This document shows, in pieces, positions 53,472 through 62,022 of a stretch of 64,000 nucleotides of DNA. The stretch covers positions 248,001 to 312,000 of the forward strand of contig JAGWWY010000001.1 in NCBI GenBank assembly GCA_018970145.1. The letters run 5' to 3'. Source of the DNA: Gammaproteobacteria bacterium. Its GTDB lineage: Bacteria; Pseudomonadota; Gammaproteobacteria; Steroidobacterales; Steroidobacteraceae. The notes beneath the pieces were generated by a model. It saw nothing but the letters and a program-made list of their open reading frames with translations. It searched no databases and was not told the origin of the DNA. Numbering within the stretch: position 1 is the stretch's first letter; each line of letters opens with the position of its first letter. The translations under genes were made by a program, and so were the position numbers.

Positions 53472-54785
53472 ATGACCGATTCGACCGATTGGCCTAAGCC
53501 GCAAGTGGCGTGGTACGCCGTAGCAATCTTGTTGCTGGCCTACACTTGTTCGTTCATCGATCGCACGATCCTGTCACTTTTAGTTGAGCCCATCAAAGCG
53601 GATCTCGGTCTCTCCGATACGGAAATCGGGATGCTGCACGGTCTCGCTTTCGCGCTGTTTTACACGTTGATGGGTATCCCGATCGCGATGCTCGCCGATC
53701 GCTACAGCCGACGGCGGATCATCGCCGGTGGCATCGCTTTTTGGAGTGTTGCGACGGCCTGCTGTGGCCTTGCGAATCGGTTCTCGCATTTGTTCATCGC
53801 GCGAGTGGGAGTGGGGGTCGGTGAAGCGGCACTCTCACCAGCCGCTTTTTCTTTGCTGGCTGACTCGTTTCCTCCACAAAAGATCGGTCGTGCACTCAGC
53901 GTTTATTCGACCGGAGTATTTTTGGGCGCAGGACTCGCGTTCATCATCGGCGGTGCGGTGATCGGCTTGATCAAGGGCTCCGATGGCATCGAATTACCGC
54001 TGGTGGGAGCGGTAGAGGCGTGGCAGGCGGCGTTCATCATCGTGGGTCTGCCGGGTTTGCTGCTGGCGTTGTTGGTGCTGACGATCACCGAGCCCGTGCG
54101 ACGCGACGCTGACAAAACGCCGGCACCACCGGTTACAAAAGTCTTCGTGTATCTCGCTGAGCATCCGCGCTTGTTCTTTTGTCATTTTCTGGGCTTTGCC
54201 TTGTTGAGCGCCGCGTTCAACGCCGTATCTGGTTGGGGTCCGGCCTTCTTGCAGCGACAGTTCCAGGCGGATGCACCGACGGCGGGATTGGGTCTCGGGG
54301 TGGCAGTGCTCGTCTTTGGAACGGCGGGCCTACTGGTCGGCGGCTGGCTGACCGATCGAGGGCGACAACGCGGATGGCTGGATGCCGCATTGCGCGTGGG
54401 TGTGTTGAGCGGACTCGGTCTCATTCCGTTCGGATTATTGGCAACGGGTTCGGACTCTGTTTGGCACGCCGTTCTTTGGCTCTGTCCGTTCATGTTTTTC
54501 GCCAGCATGTCTTTTGGCGGTGCAGCGGCGGCGATTCAATTGGTCGTGCCGGTACGGATGCGTGCGGTCGTGTCGGCCTTGTATCTCTTTTTCAATAATT
54601 TACTCGGCATCGGGCTTGGGCCCATGGTGGTGGCGTTGGTCACAGACTATGTCTTTGTCGATGAGACCATGCTGTCGGCGTCCATTGCCTGGGTGACGAG
54701 TTCCATGGGTTTGCTTGCGGCAGCGGTGCTGTATTGGGGTTTGCGACCGTACCGGTCGGCATTGGAAATCGCTCGAGGTGAATGA
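53472..54785 (+). CDS. MFS transporter, Spinster-like
   Basis: A protein of 437 residues with twelve helices: YTCSFIDRTILSLLVEPIKADLGLSDTEIG at helix 1, then LADRYSRRRIIAGG and VGVGEAALSPAAFSLLADSF. This pattern is common in MFS genes of catabolic clusters in Proteobacteria. The ATG at 53472 follows GGGGGGAAC; the open frame continues 300 codons upstream through the preceding gene but is not coding there. The stop overlaps the flavoprotein start (ATGA). Confidence 0.82.
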   Translation: MTDSTDWPKPQVAWYAVAILLLAYTCSFIDRTILSLLVEPIKADLGLSDTEIGMLHGLAFALFYTLMGIPIAMLADRYSRRRIIAGGIAFWSVATACCGLANRFSHLFIARVGVGVGEAALSPAAFSLLADSFPPQKIGRALSVYSTGVFLGAGLAFIIGGAVIGLIKGSDGIELPLVGAVEAWQAAFIIVGLPGLLLALLVLTITEPVRRDADKTPAPPVTKVFVYLAEHPRLFFCHFLGFALLSAAFNAVSGWGPAFLQRQFQADAPTAGLGLGVAVLVFGTAGLLVGGWLTDRGRQRGWLDAALRVGVLSGLGLIPFGLLATGSDSVWHAVLWLCPFMFFASMSFGGAAAAIQLVVPVRMRAVVSALYLFFNNLLGIGLGPMVVALVTDYVFVDETMLSASIAWVTSSMGLLAAAVLYWGLRPYRSALEIARGE

Positions 54786-56302
54786 TGGCTAGTCCTGGAT
54801 CGGTGGCGCAGTGGCATGAGGAAGTGGATGTTTTGATCGCCGGATTCGGTGTTGCCGGTTGCGCAGCGGCACTCGGTGCGCGAGATGCCGATGCGAACAC
54901 GAAGATATTGATCGTGGAGAAAATGCCCGAACACCTTGCCGGCGGTAACGGGAGAGTCTCCGGACAGTCTTTGCTGATCTCGCACGATGCCGAGGCGCTC
55001 TACCAGTATCAACAGAACATGAGCGTCAAGAATCCCGTACCTGACGAGATGCTGCGCGAGTGGGCGCGTCAGATGGCTGAGCTTGAGCCATACATCCTCG
55101 AGCGTTGTGCCGAAGCCGGTACCGAGTTCGTGCGTGGTAGCGGCTGGAGTGGTGGCGAAGCGGTTTACGAGTTTCCCGAATTCGGTGCCGAAAATGCGGT
55201 GGCATACAACTCGTTCGTCAAGCCGATCCCGAGCGGGGTTTGGATCACGATGAAGCGCTGCGTCGAGCGCCGCGGAATCCCGGTCAGATTCGATTCTTCC
55301 ATCGTCGATTTGGTGCAGGATCCTGACACGCTTGATGTCATCGGCGCGATCATTGAGCGGGACGGCGTCCGTCAGGCCATCAGGGCCAAGGGCGGTGTCG
55401 TGCTCGCAGTCGGTGGCTACGAGAACAATTTGACTATGCAGCGCGACTACTACGGCTTGCCAGAGGCTTACCCGTTCGGCTCGCCAGCGAACACAGGTGA
55501 TGGCCTGAAGTTATTGCAGAAGGCCGGAGCGGATCTTTGGCACTTGCGTAACTTCGGGCAGTCGGGCGGGATCTGGCCGGCGATCAAGGTGCCGAGGTGG
55601 CCGACCGTCTTCATGCGTCGGCATCTATGGCAGACCTTCAGTTGGATTGATATCGACGCTGCGGATCAGCGCTTCTACAACGAGGGCGCGCCGCTCTATT
55701 ACACCCACTACAAAGAAAAGCGTCATGGACATTGGGTCGACACGCCGCTGCCGCGCGCCTTGCCAGTGCACATGATCTTTGACGAAACGACTCGCACCCA
55801 TAATTGCCTCATCACGCAGGCGATGACGTGGAATACGGTCGTCGAGGGTTACGAATGGTCCGACGACAATGCGGTCGAGATCGACCGAGGTTGGGTATTG
55901 CGTGCCGATTCGATCGAGGAGCTCGCTGTCCTGATGGGGCGAGACCCTGATCGCGTTCGAGCGACGGTGGATCGTTACAACACAGCTTGCCGAGACGGCG
56001 TTGATCCTGACTTTGAGCGGCCGGATTTTTCGCTGCAGGCCATCGAGAATCCCCCGTACTATGCGGTGCGAATCGAGCCCGGCATTGTTTGCACAAGCGG
56101 TGGCGCACGTCGCAATATCGAGTCGGAAGTGCTCGATCATCGAGGTCTAGCCATCACCGGTCTTTACGAGGCGGGTGAGCTTGGCTCGATGATCTCCGAT
56201 CTTTATCAGAACGGCTCCTATCTCACCGAAGCCATGATTTCCGGTCGTGCGGCTGGACGAAATGCCGCGGGTCGGGCGCGGCGTAACCCGATCGTGGCGT
56301 AG
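54782..56302 (+). CDS. FAD-dependent oxidoreductase, fumarate-reductase/ketosteroid-dehydrogenase-like
   Basis: A protein of 506 residues with the FAD motif VLIAGFGVAGCAAALGARD and the succinate dehydrogenase/fumarate reductase flavoprotein layout, including GGNGRVSGQSLLIS and the late CTSGGARRN then ITGLYEAGELGSM for flavin contacts. Relatives act on fumarate, tricarballylate or 3-ketosteroids; residues do not allow a choice. Overlap with the MFS gene implies that the transporter brings in its substrate. It is convergent with the next gene, six bases apart. Confidence 0.78.
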   Translation: MMASPGSVAQWHEEVDVLIAGFGVAGCAAALGARDADANTKILIVEKMPEHLAGGNGRVSGQSLLISHDAEALYQYQQNMSVKNPVPDEMLREWARQMAELEPYILERCAEAGTEFVRGSGWSGGEAVYEFPEFGAENAVAYNSFVKPIPSGVWITMKRCVERRGIPVRFDSSIVDLVQDPDTLDVIGAIIERDGVRQAIRAKGGVVLAVGGYENNLTMQRDYYGLPEAYPFGSPANTGDGLKLLQKAGADLWHLRNFGQSGGIWPAIKVPRWPTVFMRRHLWQTFSWIDIDAADQRFYNEGAPLYYTHYKEKRHGHWVDTPLPRALPVHMIFDETTRTHNCLITQAMTWNTVVEGYEWSDDNAVEIDRGWVLRADSIEELAVLMGRDPDRVRATVDRYNTACRDGVDPDFERPDFSLQAIENPPYYAVRIEPGIVCTSGGARRNIESEVLDHRGLAITGLYEAGELGSMISDLYQNGSYLTEAMISGRAAGRNAAGRARRNPIVA

Positions 56303-56308
56303 CGCTAT

Positions 56309-57811
56309 TTACAGACCCAATACGCCGGGATTCATTTGTCGATGCGGGTCGAGCGTCACTGCGAGTTGCTGATAAAAACGCTGCTGTACTTCGTCGAGAC
56401 TCGCCGCAAAGGGATACGCGCGGCCGACTTGAAAGTGACCCACACCGAGCGGCTTCCATGCCTGCATGATGGCGTGGCGAAGCTTCGCCACCTGGTCGCG
56501 TGCTGTTGGGTTCGACGGATTGCGCGGGATCCGTTTGAGGACCTTGTCTTCGAGTGTATCGACGTGCAGTGGCTCTAGCTCGTCCTGCCAAAAAAACATG
56601 GGCTCCATCAACGTCGTCGCGCTGCCAACCGCGGAGAAGAGTGTCGCAGAGCTGATACCCTGCGCTGCGATTTCCGCTTCGAACGCCTCCAGCGTGTCGA
56701 GGTAGGCGCGATAACCCGCCTCGGCGCGATCGACATTGAAGAGACCGTGGACGGGGATCCAGCGCTCGCCGTTCGGGCCGAGGATCCCGTTGAGTGGTGT
56801 GAACGGCGTCGCCATCATCACCTTCGGAATCGTATTCTCGATTTCACGTCCCCCGAGATCGCTGACGATCTGCCGGACTTGTGCAAGCTTGCTGCCGACC
56901 GTCTCCGTATCGAGTCCCTCGCACATGACGTGCTGCGTGAAACCCGCATCGCCCAAAAAACCGCGCCCGGCCAAAGATATCTCAGCGATGCTGCGCAAGC
57001 CCTTGAGCGTGGAGCCGCTGCCGCGCAGCACCCTAGAGAGCGTACGGAAGTCATCGGCAAAACTGCTGCGTCGGGTGCGTACATTGGCCAGTAGCGGATC
57101 GAAACCGACTTGTTGGATGGCCAGTCGTCGCCGAGCGATCGATTGCATGGACTGAAGCAGCTTGACGGGTTGCTCGAACGAGAAGGACGCACTGTCGGCA
57201 GCAACCGGCAGCGGCTCGACAGCCAATGCGATACGCAGTTTGATGCCGAAGCGACCGCAGTCCCCAACCAGAAGGGATGTCAGATCGGGTCCAAAGTATC
57301 GTGAGCGACCCGCATCGCCTCGCGACAGAACGCCGGTGCGCAACACCGTGCCATCGGCGAGCAGCACCTCGAGGCCGAGTGTCGACTCCGCGGCAGAGCC
57401 ATGCAGCCCGGAGCCCCAAAAGGCGGCATTTTGCGAAATCGCGCCGCCGACTGTGGCGCGTAAGCCCGACAATGGTCCGCCAAATACGGCGCGCAAGCCC
57501 TGCGGTTGCAGAGCCTCGTGCAGTTGTTGCCAGGTCACGCCGGCGTCGACCACGACCCAGCCATTCGCCAGTGTGGTCAGATCGATCAGCGCTAGTTGGC
57601 GCATGTCGATCATCACGACCGGGCGTGAGTCCTCTGCAAGCACGTAGCCGCCGGTGTAAGACATACCACCGCCGCGCGCGATGACGACCCATCCCTCGCG
57701 CAGACATTCACCAACTTGTTGGATGGCATCCTCGCGGTTGTGCGGGGCGACGACGCGAGTGGGCGCTGCGCCTCGATAAAAGAAATCGTGGTCAAACAGC
57801 TGTGGCGTCAT
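56309..57811 (-). CDS. FAD-linked oxidase (PCMH-type, GlcD/VAO-like)
   Basis: A flavoprotein of 500 residues with an N-terminal PCMH FAD-binding domain (ARGGGMSYTGGYVL, GGPLSGLRATVGGAISQNAAFWGSGLHGS) and a C-terminal cap domain; vanillyl-alcohol-oxidase or glycolate-oxidase subunit D types are closest. It oxidises a hydroxy acid or phenolic alcohol. Its start overlaps the stop of the IclR gene (57808-57811), so regulator and enzyme share one messenger. Confidence 0.78.
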   Translation of the reverse strand: MTPQLFDHDFFYRGAAPTRVVAPHNREDAIQQVGECLREGWVVIARGGGMSYTGGYVLAEDSRPVVMIDMRQLALIDLTTLANGWVVVDAGVTWQQLHEALQPQGLRAVFGGPLSGLRATVGGAISQNAAFWGSGLHGSAAESTLGLEVLLADGTVLRTGVLSRGDAGRSRYFGPDLTSLLVGDCGRFGIKLRIALAVEPLPVAADSASFSFEQPVKLLQSMQSIARRRLAIQQVGFDPLLANVRTRRSSFADDFRTLSRVLRGSGSTLKGLRSIAEISLAGRGFLGDAGFTQHVMCEGLDTETVGSKLAQVRQIVSDLGGREIENTIPKVMMATPFTPLNGILGPNGERWIPVHGLFNVDRAEAGYRAYLDTLEAFEAEIAAQGISSATLFSAVGSATTLMEPMFFWQDELEPLHVDTLEDKVLKRIPRNPSNPTARDQVAKLRHAIMQAWKPLGVGHFQVGRAYPFAASLDEVQQRFYQQLAVTLDPHRQMNPGVLGL

Positions 57812-58569
57812 CGGAGTTCTCGCTCGTAGAGATTACCTGGTAGGCGCATCGTCACAAAGGTCTTGAGGCTCGATTCAAGCAGCGCGCGCTTTTCCTGAAT
57901 TCTTTTGCAGGGACCGCCTATCGCCACGAACAACGGTCTTTGTAGCGAGTCTTGCGGCAGATGACATGCCACGCTTGCCACCTCCGGATTTAGCGTGCCG
58001 AGGTTCCAAGCGAGCGAGGCGCGTTGGCTTGCTCGTACGTCGCTGAGCACTGCAGACAACTCCGGCACGGCAGCGCGTTTCTCACTAGCGGCGCGACGAT
58101 GCATCGCTCGGATGGTGGACGGCGGGAGAGTCGACAAATAGCTGGTGCCCATCGCCGAGCCGAAGATGGGAAAACGTTCGCCGACCACGGGCGACCACGC
58201 GATTCCGGCCGGCCCTTCGAACACGGCAACGGTCTCCACATCGAGATCGGTCGGAATGCAAAGCACCGTGGTCTCACCGGCGGTCGCGGCGAGCTCTCGC
58301 AACGCATCACGCAGCCCTGCCTGACCAAACCAGGACGACTCCAGCCAAGAACCCAGCGAAGAGAAGCGAGCGGTCGGGAAATAGGTGGCACTGCGCCGAT
58401 CTATCGACAGCAGGTTCAATCCCACGAGCGTGCGTAGCAGGTCTGCCGTGCTCGAACGCGGCGCTTCGATCAGGCGAGCGATTTCGGCGCTGCTCAAGGG
58501 TTGCTTGGCTTTGGCGAGTGCATCGAAAACTCGAAAGCTGCGAGTCACGGAAACCGAGGTGTCATTCAT
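57808..58569 (-). CDS. IclR-family transcriptional regulator
   Basis: A protein of 253 residues: an N-terminal winged helix (LDALAKAKQPLSSAEIARLIEAPRSSTADLLRTLVGLNLLSI) and a C-terminal IclR effector domain. It is clearly related to the second IclR at 61171-61911, both containing DRRSATYFPxARF. The start codon lies in the palindrome ATATCGCGATAT, a likely autoregulatory site. It is divergent from the amidohydrolase gene and upstream of the FAD oxidase gene. Confidence 0.88.
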   Translation of the reverse strand: MNDTSVSVTRSFRVFDALAKAKQPLSSAEIARLIEAPRSSTADLLRTLVGLNLLSIDRRSATYFPTARFSSLGSWLESSWFGQAGLRDALRELAATAGETTVLCIPTDLDVETVAVFEGPAGIAWSPVVGERFPIFGSAMGTSYLSTLPPSTIRAMHRRAASEKRAAVPELSAVLSDVRASQRASLAWNLGTLNPEVASVACHLPQDSLQRPLFVAIGGPCKRIQEKRALLESSLKTFVTMRLPGNLYERELR

Positions 58570-58579
58570 ATCGCGATAT
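58568..58579. promoter_or_regulatory. perfect palindrome at the IclR start (candidate operator)
   Basis: ATATCGCGATAT, 12 bp, overlapping the ATG of the leftward IclR gene and 124 bases before the rightward amidohydrolase start. A related AATATCCGATATT lies before the MFS gene at 53472. An imperfect ATAC-GT-GTAT follows at 58578-58587. Confidence 0.45.
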
Positions 58580-58703
58580 ACGTGTATTCGTTCGACAAGT
58601 CGATAAGACTGGATTTGTGAGTGCGCAGTCTATGACAATGCGGGCAGTCAGGTCACACTTCCTTTTGTCATTTCCCTTTTCGCCAATTCATTGGGGACAA
58701 CGC

Positions 58704-59603
58704 ATGAGCGGTTTTATCGACATCGTTTGCAACCTTTACGATCCAGAGGCTGTCCGTAAGGGCCAGACCGGCATCGACAACGTTTTCAAAAAGCAGGTTC
58801 GGATGGATCGCCGGCTGTGGGGCGGTATTCCGGTCAGCGACTATCTTCGCAAGATGGATCGTGCCGGTATCGAGCGATCGTTGTTGATCGCCGTCAGGGC
58901 AGGTGACATGAACGTCGCCGGCTCTTTTGAGGTGCCGTACGAGCGAGTGCACAAGGTCGTCAATAAATATCCCGATCGTTTCTCCGGCTTGGCCGGCGTA
59001 GATCCCTTCCGTGGAATGCAAGGACTTCGCGAGCTCTCGTTTGCGGTAAATGAGCTTGGCTTTGTCGGGGCGCATCTGTACCCGCACTGGTTCGGCTTGG
59101 CACCAGATCACGCGAAGTATTACCCGTATTACGCCAAGTGCGCCGAACTCGAGATCCCGATCATGATGCAAATCGGACACAACCTCGTTTACTCGCAGAG
59201 TCGTCGGCTTCCGTCCGTCGGTCGGCCGATAACGCTCGATCAAGTGGCGATCGACTTCCCGGAACTGAAGTTGCTTGGTATCCATATTGGTGTGCCTTGG
59301 ACGGAAGAGGCGATCTCGATGGCTTGGAAGCACTCGAACATCTACCTCGCCGGCGATGCGTATGCGCCGAAGCATTGGCCCAAGGCGTTCGTGCATTACG
59401 CCAACACCTACGGCAGCCACAAAGTACTCTTTGGTACGGACTGGCCCGTGATCGATCCTGAGCGCGCCGTGGCAGAAATTGCGGCGCTGGGTATGCGTCC
59501 CGAATCGCATCAAAAGATGATGCGTGATAACGCGCTCGAGGTGTTCACGCGCATTCCGCGCCCCAAGGCGGATCGTAAGCCGAAGTCCGCGCGCAAGAGT
59601 TGA
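58704..59603 (+). CDS. amidohydrolase-2-type metal-dependent hydrolase
   Basis: A TIM-barrel protein of 299 residues of the amidohydrolase-2 family (ACMSD/hydrolase of ring-fission products): IGHNLVY in the middle, GVPWTEEA, and the late catalytic Asp in KVLFGTDWPVIDPERA. The N-terminal HxH metal motif is not obvious; IDIVCNLYDPE replaces it, so metal binding may differ. The ATG at 58704 follows GGGGACA. The basic C-terminal tail is Lys/Arg/Pro-rich. It is probably decarboxylating or hydrolysing a carboxylate in this catabolic locus. Confidence 0.75.
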   Translation: MSGFIDIVCNLYDPEAVRKGQTGIDNVFKKQVRMDRRLWGGIPVSDYLRKMDRAGIERSLLIAVRAGDMNVAGSFEVPYERVHKVVNKYPDRFSGLAGVDPFRGMQGLRELSFAVNELGFVGAHLYPHWFGLAPDHAKYYPYYAKCAELEIPIMMQIGHNLVYSQSRRLPSVGRPITLDQVAIDFPELKLLGIHIGVPWTEEAISMAWKHSNIYLAGDAYAPKHWPKAFVHYANTYGSHKVLFGTDWPVIDPERAVAEIAALGMRPESHQKMMRDNALEVFTRIPRPKADRKPKSARKS

Positions 59604-59618
59604 GCTCGTCGGGGTCGA

Positions 59619-61151
59619 TCAGGGACGGAGGGCGCGCTTCAAAATTTTGCCCGACGGATTGCGCGGTAGCTCCGCCAAGAAGTCGAAGTCACGCGGGATT
59701 TTGTAGGAAGACAACTGCGGCTTGAGGAACTCGATGAGTTCCTCGGCCGTGGTGCTCATGCCCTCCCTGCAAACGATGAAGCCTTTCAAGCGCTCTCCCC
59801 ATTGCTCGTCCGGGACGCCGATGACGGCGGCCTCTTGCACGGACGCATGCCGATATAGTAATTCCTCGATCTGCCGTGGATACACGTTGATGCCGCCCGT
59901 CACAACCATATCCTTCTTGCGATCGACGATATAAAAAAATCCCTCGTCATCTTGACGCGCGAGATCACCCGCGCTGAACCAACCGTTCGCCAATGGCGGG
60001 ATGACCCGTTGCCCGTCTTGCCAGTAACCGCTGAACATGAACGGGCAAAGCGTGAAGAGCTCGCCGATTTCGCCTCTCGGCGTCGGCTTACCATCTTCGT
60101 CCAACAACTTCACCTGGGTGCACGGAAAGGGCAGGCCGACACACTGCTGCTTGCGTAGTTGGTCCGGAGGCCGCAGATTCGTTGCGAGACCGATTTCAGT
60201 GGACCCGTAGGTTTCGTGCAATAAGCCTTCCCCCCAAAGATCAATGATTTTTTCCTTCATGGCCTGCGGCAGAGCAGATGCATTCGAGATCATCGCCTTG
60301 AGGCCGGTTTTACGGTGGGCCTCCAAAAATTCTTTGGGCAAGGCGAAGATGGCATGAAACTGGGTCGGAACCAAGAAAACGCCGGTGAATTCGCCCGAGC
60401 CGAGTTTGCTCACCACCGCTTCAGGATCGAACTTGGGCATGATCTCGCAGGTGCCGCCAAAGAATACCGGGCACAGAGCGAACGCCATACCGGCACCGTG
60501 TGCTAACGGTGCGATAGCGAGAAAGCGATCGTCCGGTCCCATACAGCCGTATTCGATCGCGAATACCGGAAACACGAGTGCACGGGCACGATGCGAGAGC
60601 ATCACGCCTTTCGGGCGACCCGTTGTGCCGGAGGTGTACGGGATACAAAAGGTGTCCCATTCACCCGCGAGCCGCGGCGATGCAGTGAGCGCAGGGGCGC
60701 TCGCAAGCCGCTGTTCGTAGTCGTCACCGAAATAAATAATCTGTTTGACGGTTGCGAATCGCGCTGCGCTGATCGTGGGTCGACAACTGTCGTGAGCGAA
60801 TAGGACCTCTGCTCGGGCGTCGTCACAGATATCGGCGAGCTCGACCGAGTTGAGTCGATGACTCAGCGTCGCGCTGGCGATCCCAACTTCCGAGAGTCCG
60901 ACGACAACTTCCAAGAACTCGATGCAATTGGGACCGACCACAGCCGCATGTTGTCCGAATGCCAAACCGAGTTCGCCGAGCGCATGCGCTTGCAGTCGGT
61001 CGATGCGCTCGCAGAACTGTGCGAACGTGCGGCGTTTCTCGCCCTCGATGAACATCGGTTTATCGGGCGTCCGGCGCGCGGAGCAACGGATGCCGGTCGC
61101 AATCGTCAGCGGCTGGTAAGTGGCGGGCACCGTGAGTTGAAGATCGTTCAT
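59619..61151 (-). CDS. AMP-forming acyl-CoA ligase
   Basis: A protein of 510 residues with the AMP-binding motif YTSGTTGRPKGVMLSHR, ETYGSTEIG, and the C-terminal GWFSAGDLARQDDEGFFYIVDRKKDMVVTGGINVYP hinge and lysine in NPSGKILKR. It activates a carboxylic acid to its CoA thioester; residues do not reveal the acid. The ATG at 61151 is used, since upstream frame residues are non-conserved. It is 20 bases after the IclR gene in the same direction, so it is probably controlled by it. Confidence 0.88.
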   Translation of the reverse strand: MNDLQLTVPATYQPLTIATGIRCSARRTPDKPMFIEGEKRRTFAQFCERIDRLQAHALGELGLAFGQHAAVVGPNCIEFLEVVVGLSEVGIASATLSHRLNSVELADICDDARAEVLFAHDSCRPTISAARFATVKQIIYFGDDYEQRLASAPALTASPRLAGEWDTFCIPYTSGTTGRPKGVMLSHRARALVFPVFAIEYGCMGPDDRFLAIAPLAHGAGMAFALCPVFFGGTCEIMPKFDPEAVVSKLGSGEFTGVFLVPTQFHAIFALPKEFLEAHRKTGLKAMISNASALPQAMKEKIIDLWGEGLLHETYGSTEIGLATNLRPPDQLRKQQCVGLPFPCTQVKLLDEDGKPTPRGEIGELFTLCPFMFSGYWQDGQRVIPPLANGWFSAGDLARQDDEGFFYIVDRKKDMVVTGGINVYPRQIEELLYRHASVQEAAVIGVPDEQWGERLKGFIVCREGMSTTAEELIEFLKPQLSSYKIPRDFDFLAELPRNPSGKILKRALRP

Positions 61152-61170
61152 GAAAAGTCCTGTGATAGTT

Positions 61171-61911
61171 CTACCAGTCTCGAGTCGATTCGACCGCGGC
61201 CAACAGTTTTCGCGGCAAGGAGTCGCCGAGTTTGGCCAATCTTTCGCTAGGCCCACCGACACTCAGTACGAGGGGGCGTAACGACAACGGGGCCGGCAAC
61301 GCGGCCGCATAGGCTGCCACGTCGGGGATGACGGCGCTGTCGGCGAAGGTGTAGCCGCGCTCGCGAGCGAGACGCACTTCGCGACGCACCTCGCGCAGAT
61401 CCACGCGCTCTTGAAGCCGCAACTGGCTGCGCGAAGCGAGTGAGGCGATCGTGGCATCGGGCAGCGTCGTACAGTGCGCCCAACCAATCGCGGAGTGCAG
61501 CAACGGAAGAGTTTGGCCCACTTCGATGACGAGCCGGATGCCGCCGCTCTGAGCGGATACGTAGACCACCTCGACGGCGAGATCGCCGATCGCGGATATC
61601 GAGACTGTTTCGCCGCAATCGCGTTGCAATCGATCGGCGAGCGCTGCGAGTCGCGGATCCAACCAGCGAATGTCGAGTAGCCAGCGACTCCAGTTCGCGA
61701 AGCGCGCCGACGGGAAGTAAGTGGCGGAGCGCCGGTCGACCGTGAGCCAGCCGAGTTCCGTCAGTGACTTCAACAAACTCGCGGTCGTCGAGCGAGAGGT
61801 ACCCAAAGCCTCGGCAATTTCCTGGCTCGATAGCGGCGAGTGCCTACGCGCGAATAATTCGAGCAGTCGCGTGACGCGCAAAAGTTGCGGAGGTGCGGAA
61901 TCGAAAGTCAT
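61171..61911 (-). CDS. IclR-family transcriptional regulator (second paralogue)
   Basis: A protein of 246 residues with the same build as the IclR at 57808-58569: winged helix LLELFARRHSPLSSQEIAEALGTSRSTTASLLKSL and effector domain. The ATG at 61911 is two bases from an inverted repeat (61914-61931). It is divergent from the second TonB receptor gene and upstream of the acyl-CoA ligase gene, which suggests control of both. Confidence 0.88.
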   Translation of the reverse strand: MTFDSAPPQLLRVTRLLELFARRHSPLSSQEIAEALGTSRSTTASLLKSLTELGWLTVDRRSATYFPSARFANWSRWLLDIRWLDPRLAALADRLQRDCGETVSISAIGDLAVEVVYVSAQSGGIRLVIEVGQTLPLLHSAIGWAHCTTLPDATIASLASRSQLRLQERVDLREVRREVRLARERGYTFADSAVIPDVAAYAAALPAPLSLRPLVLSVGGPSERLAKLGDSLPRKLLAAVESTRDW

Positions 61912-61913
61912 GA

Positions 61914-61931
61914 AATACGATTACTCGTATT
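61914..61931. promoter_or_regulatory. inverted repeat between IclR and TonB receptor genes (candidate operator)
   Basis: AATACGA (61914-61920) and TCGTATT (61925-61931) are perfect arms with a four-base spacer. The repeat lies beside the IclR start and about 90 bases before the receptor ATG. A -35-like TTGACA (61956-61961) follows for the receptor gene, without a convincing -10. The repeat differs from the ATATCGCGATAT type at the other IclR gene. Confidence 0.5.
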
Positions 61932-62022
61932 AAAAGGGTATTGCAACAGGATTCCTTGACATTGGACGTGCTCGCGGAGAATCTGTCAATGCATCCAATT
62001 CATCCTCCTTATGGAGACATGC

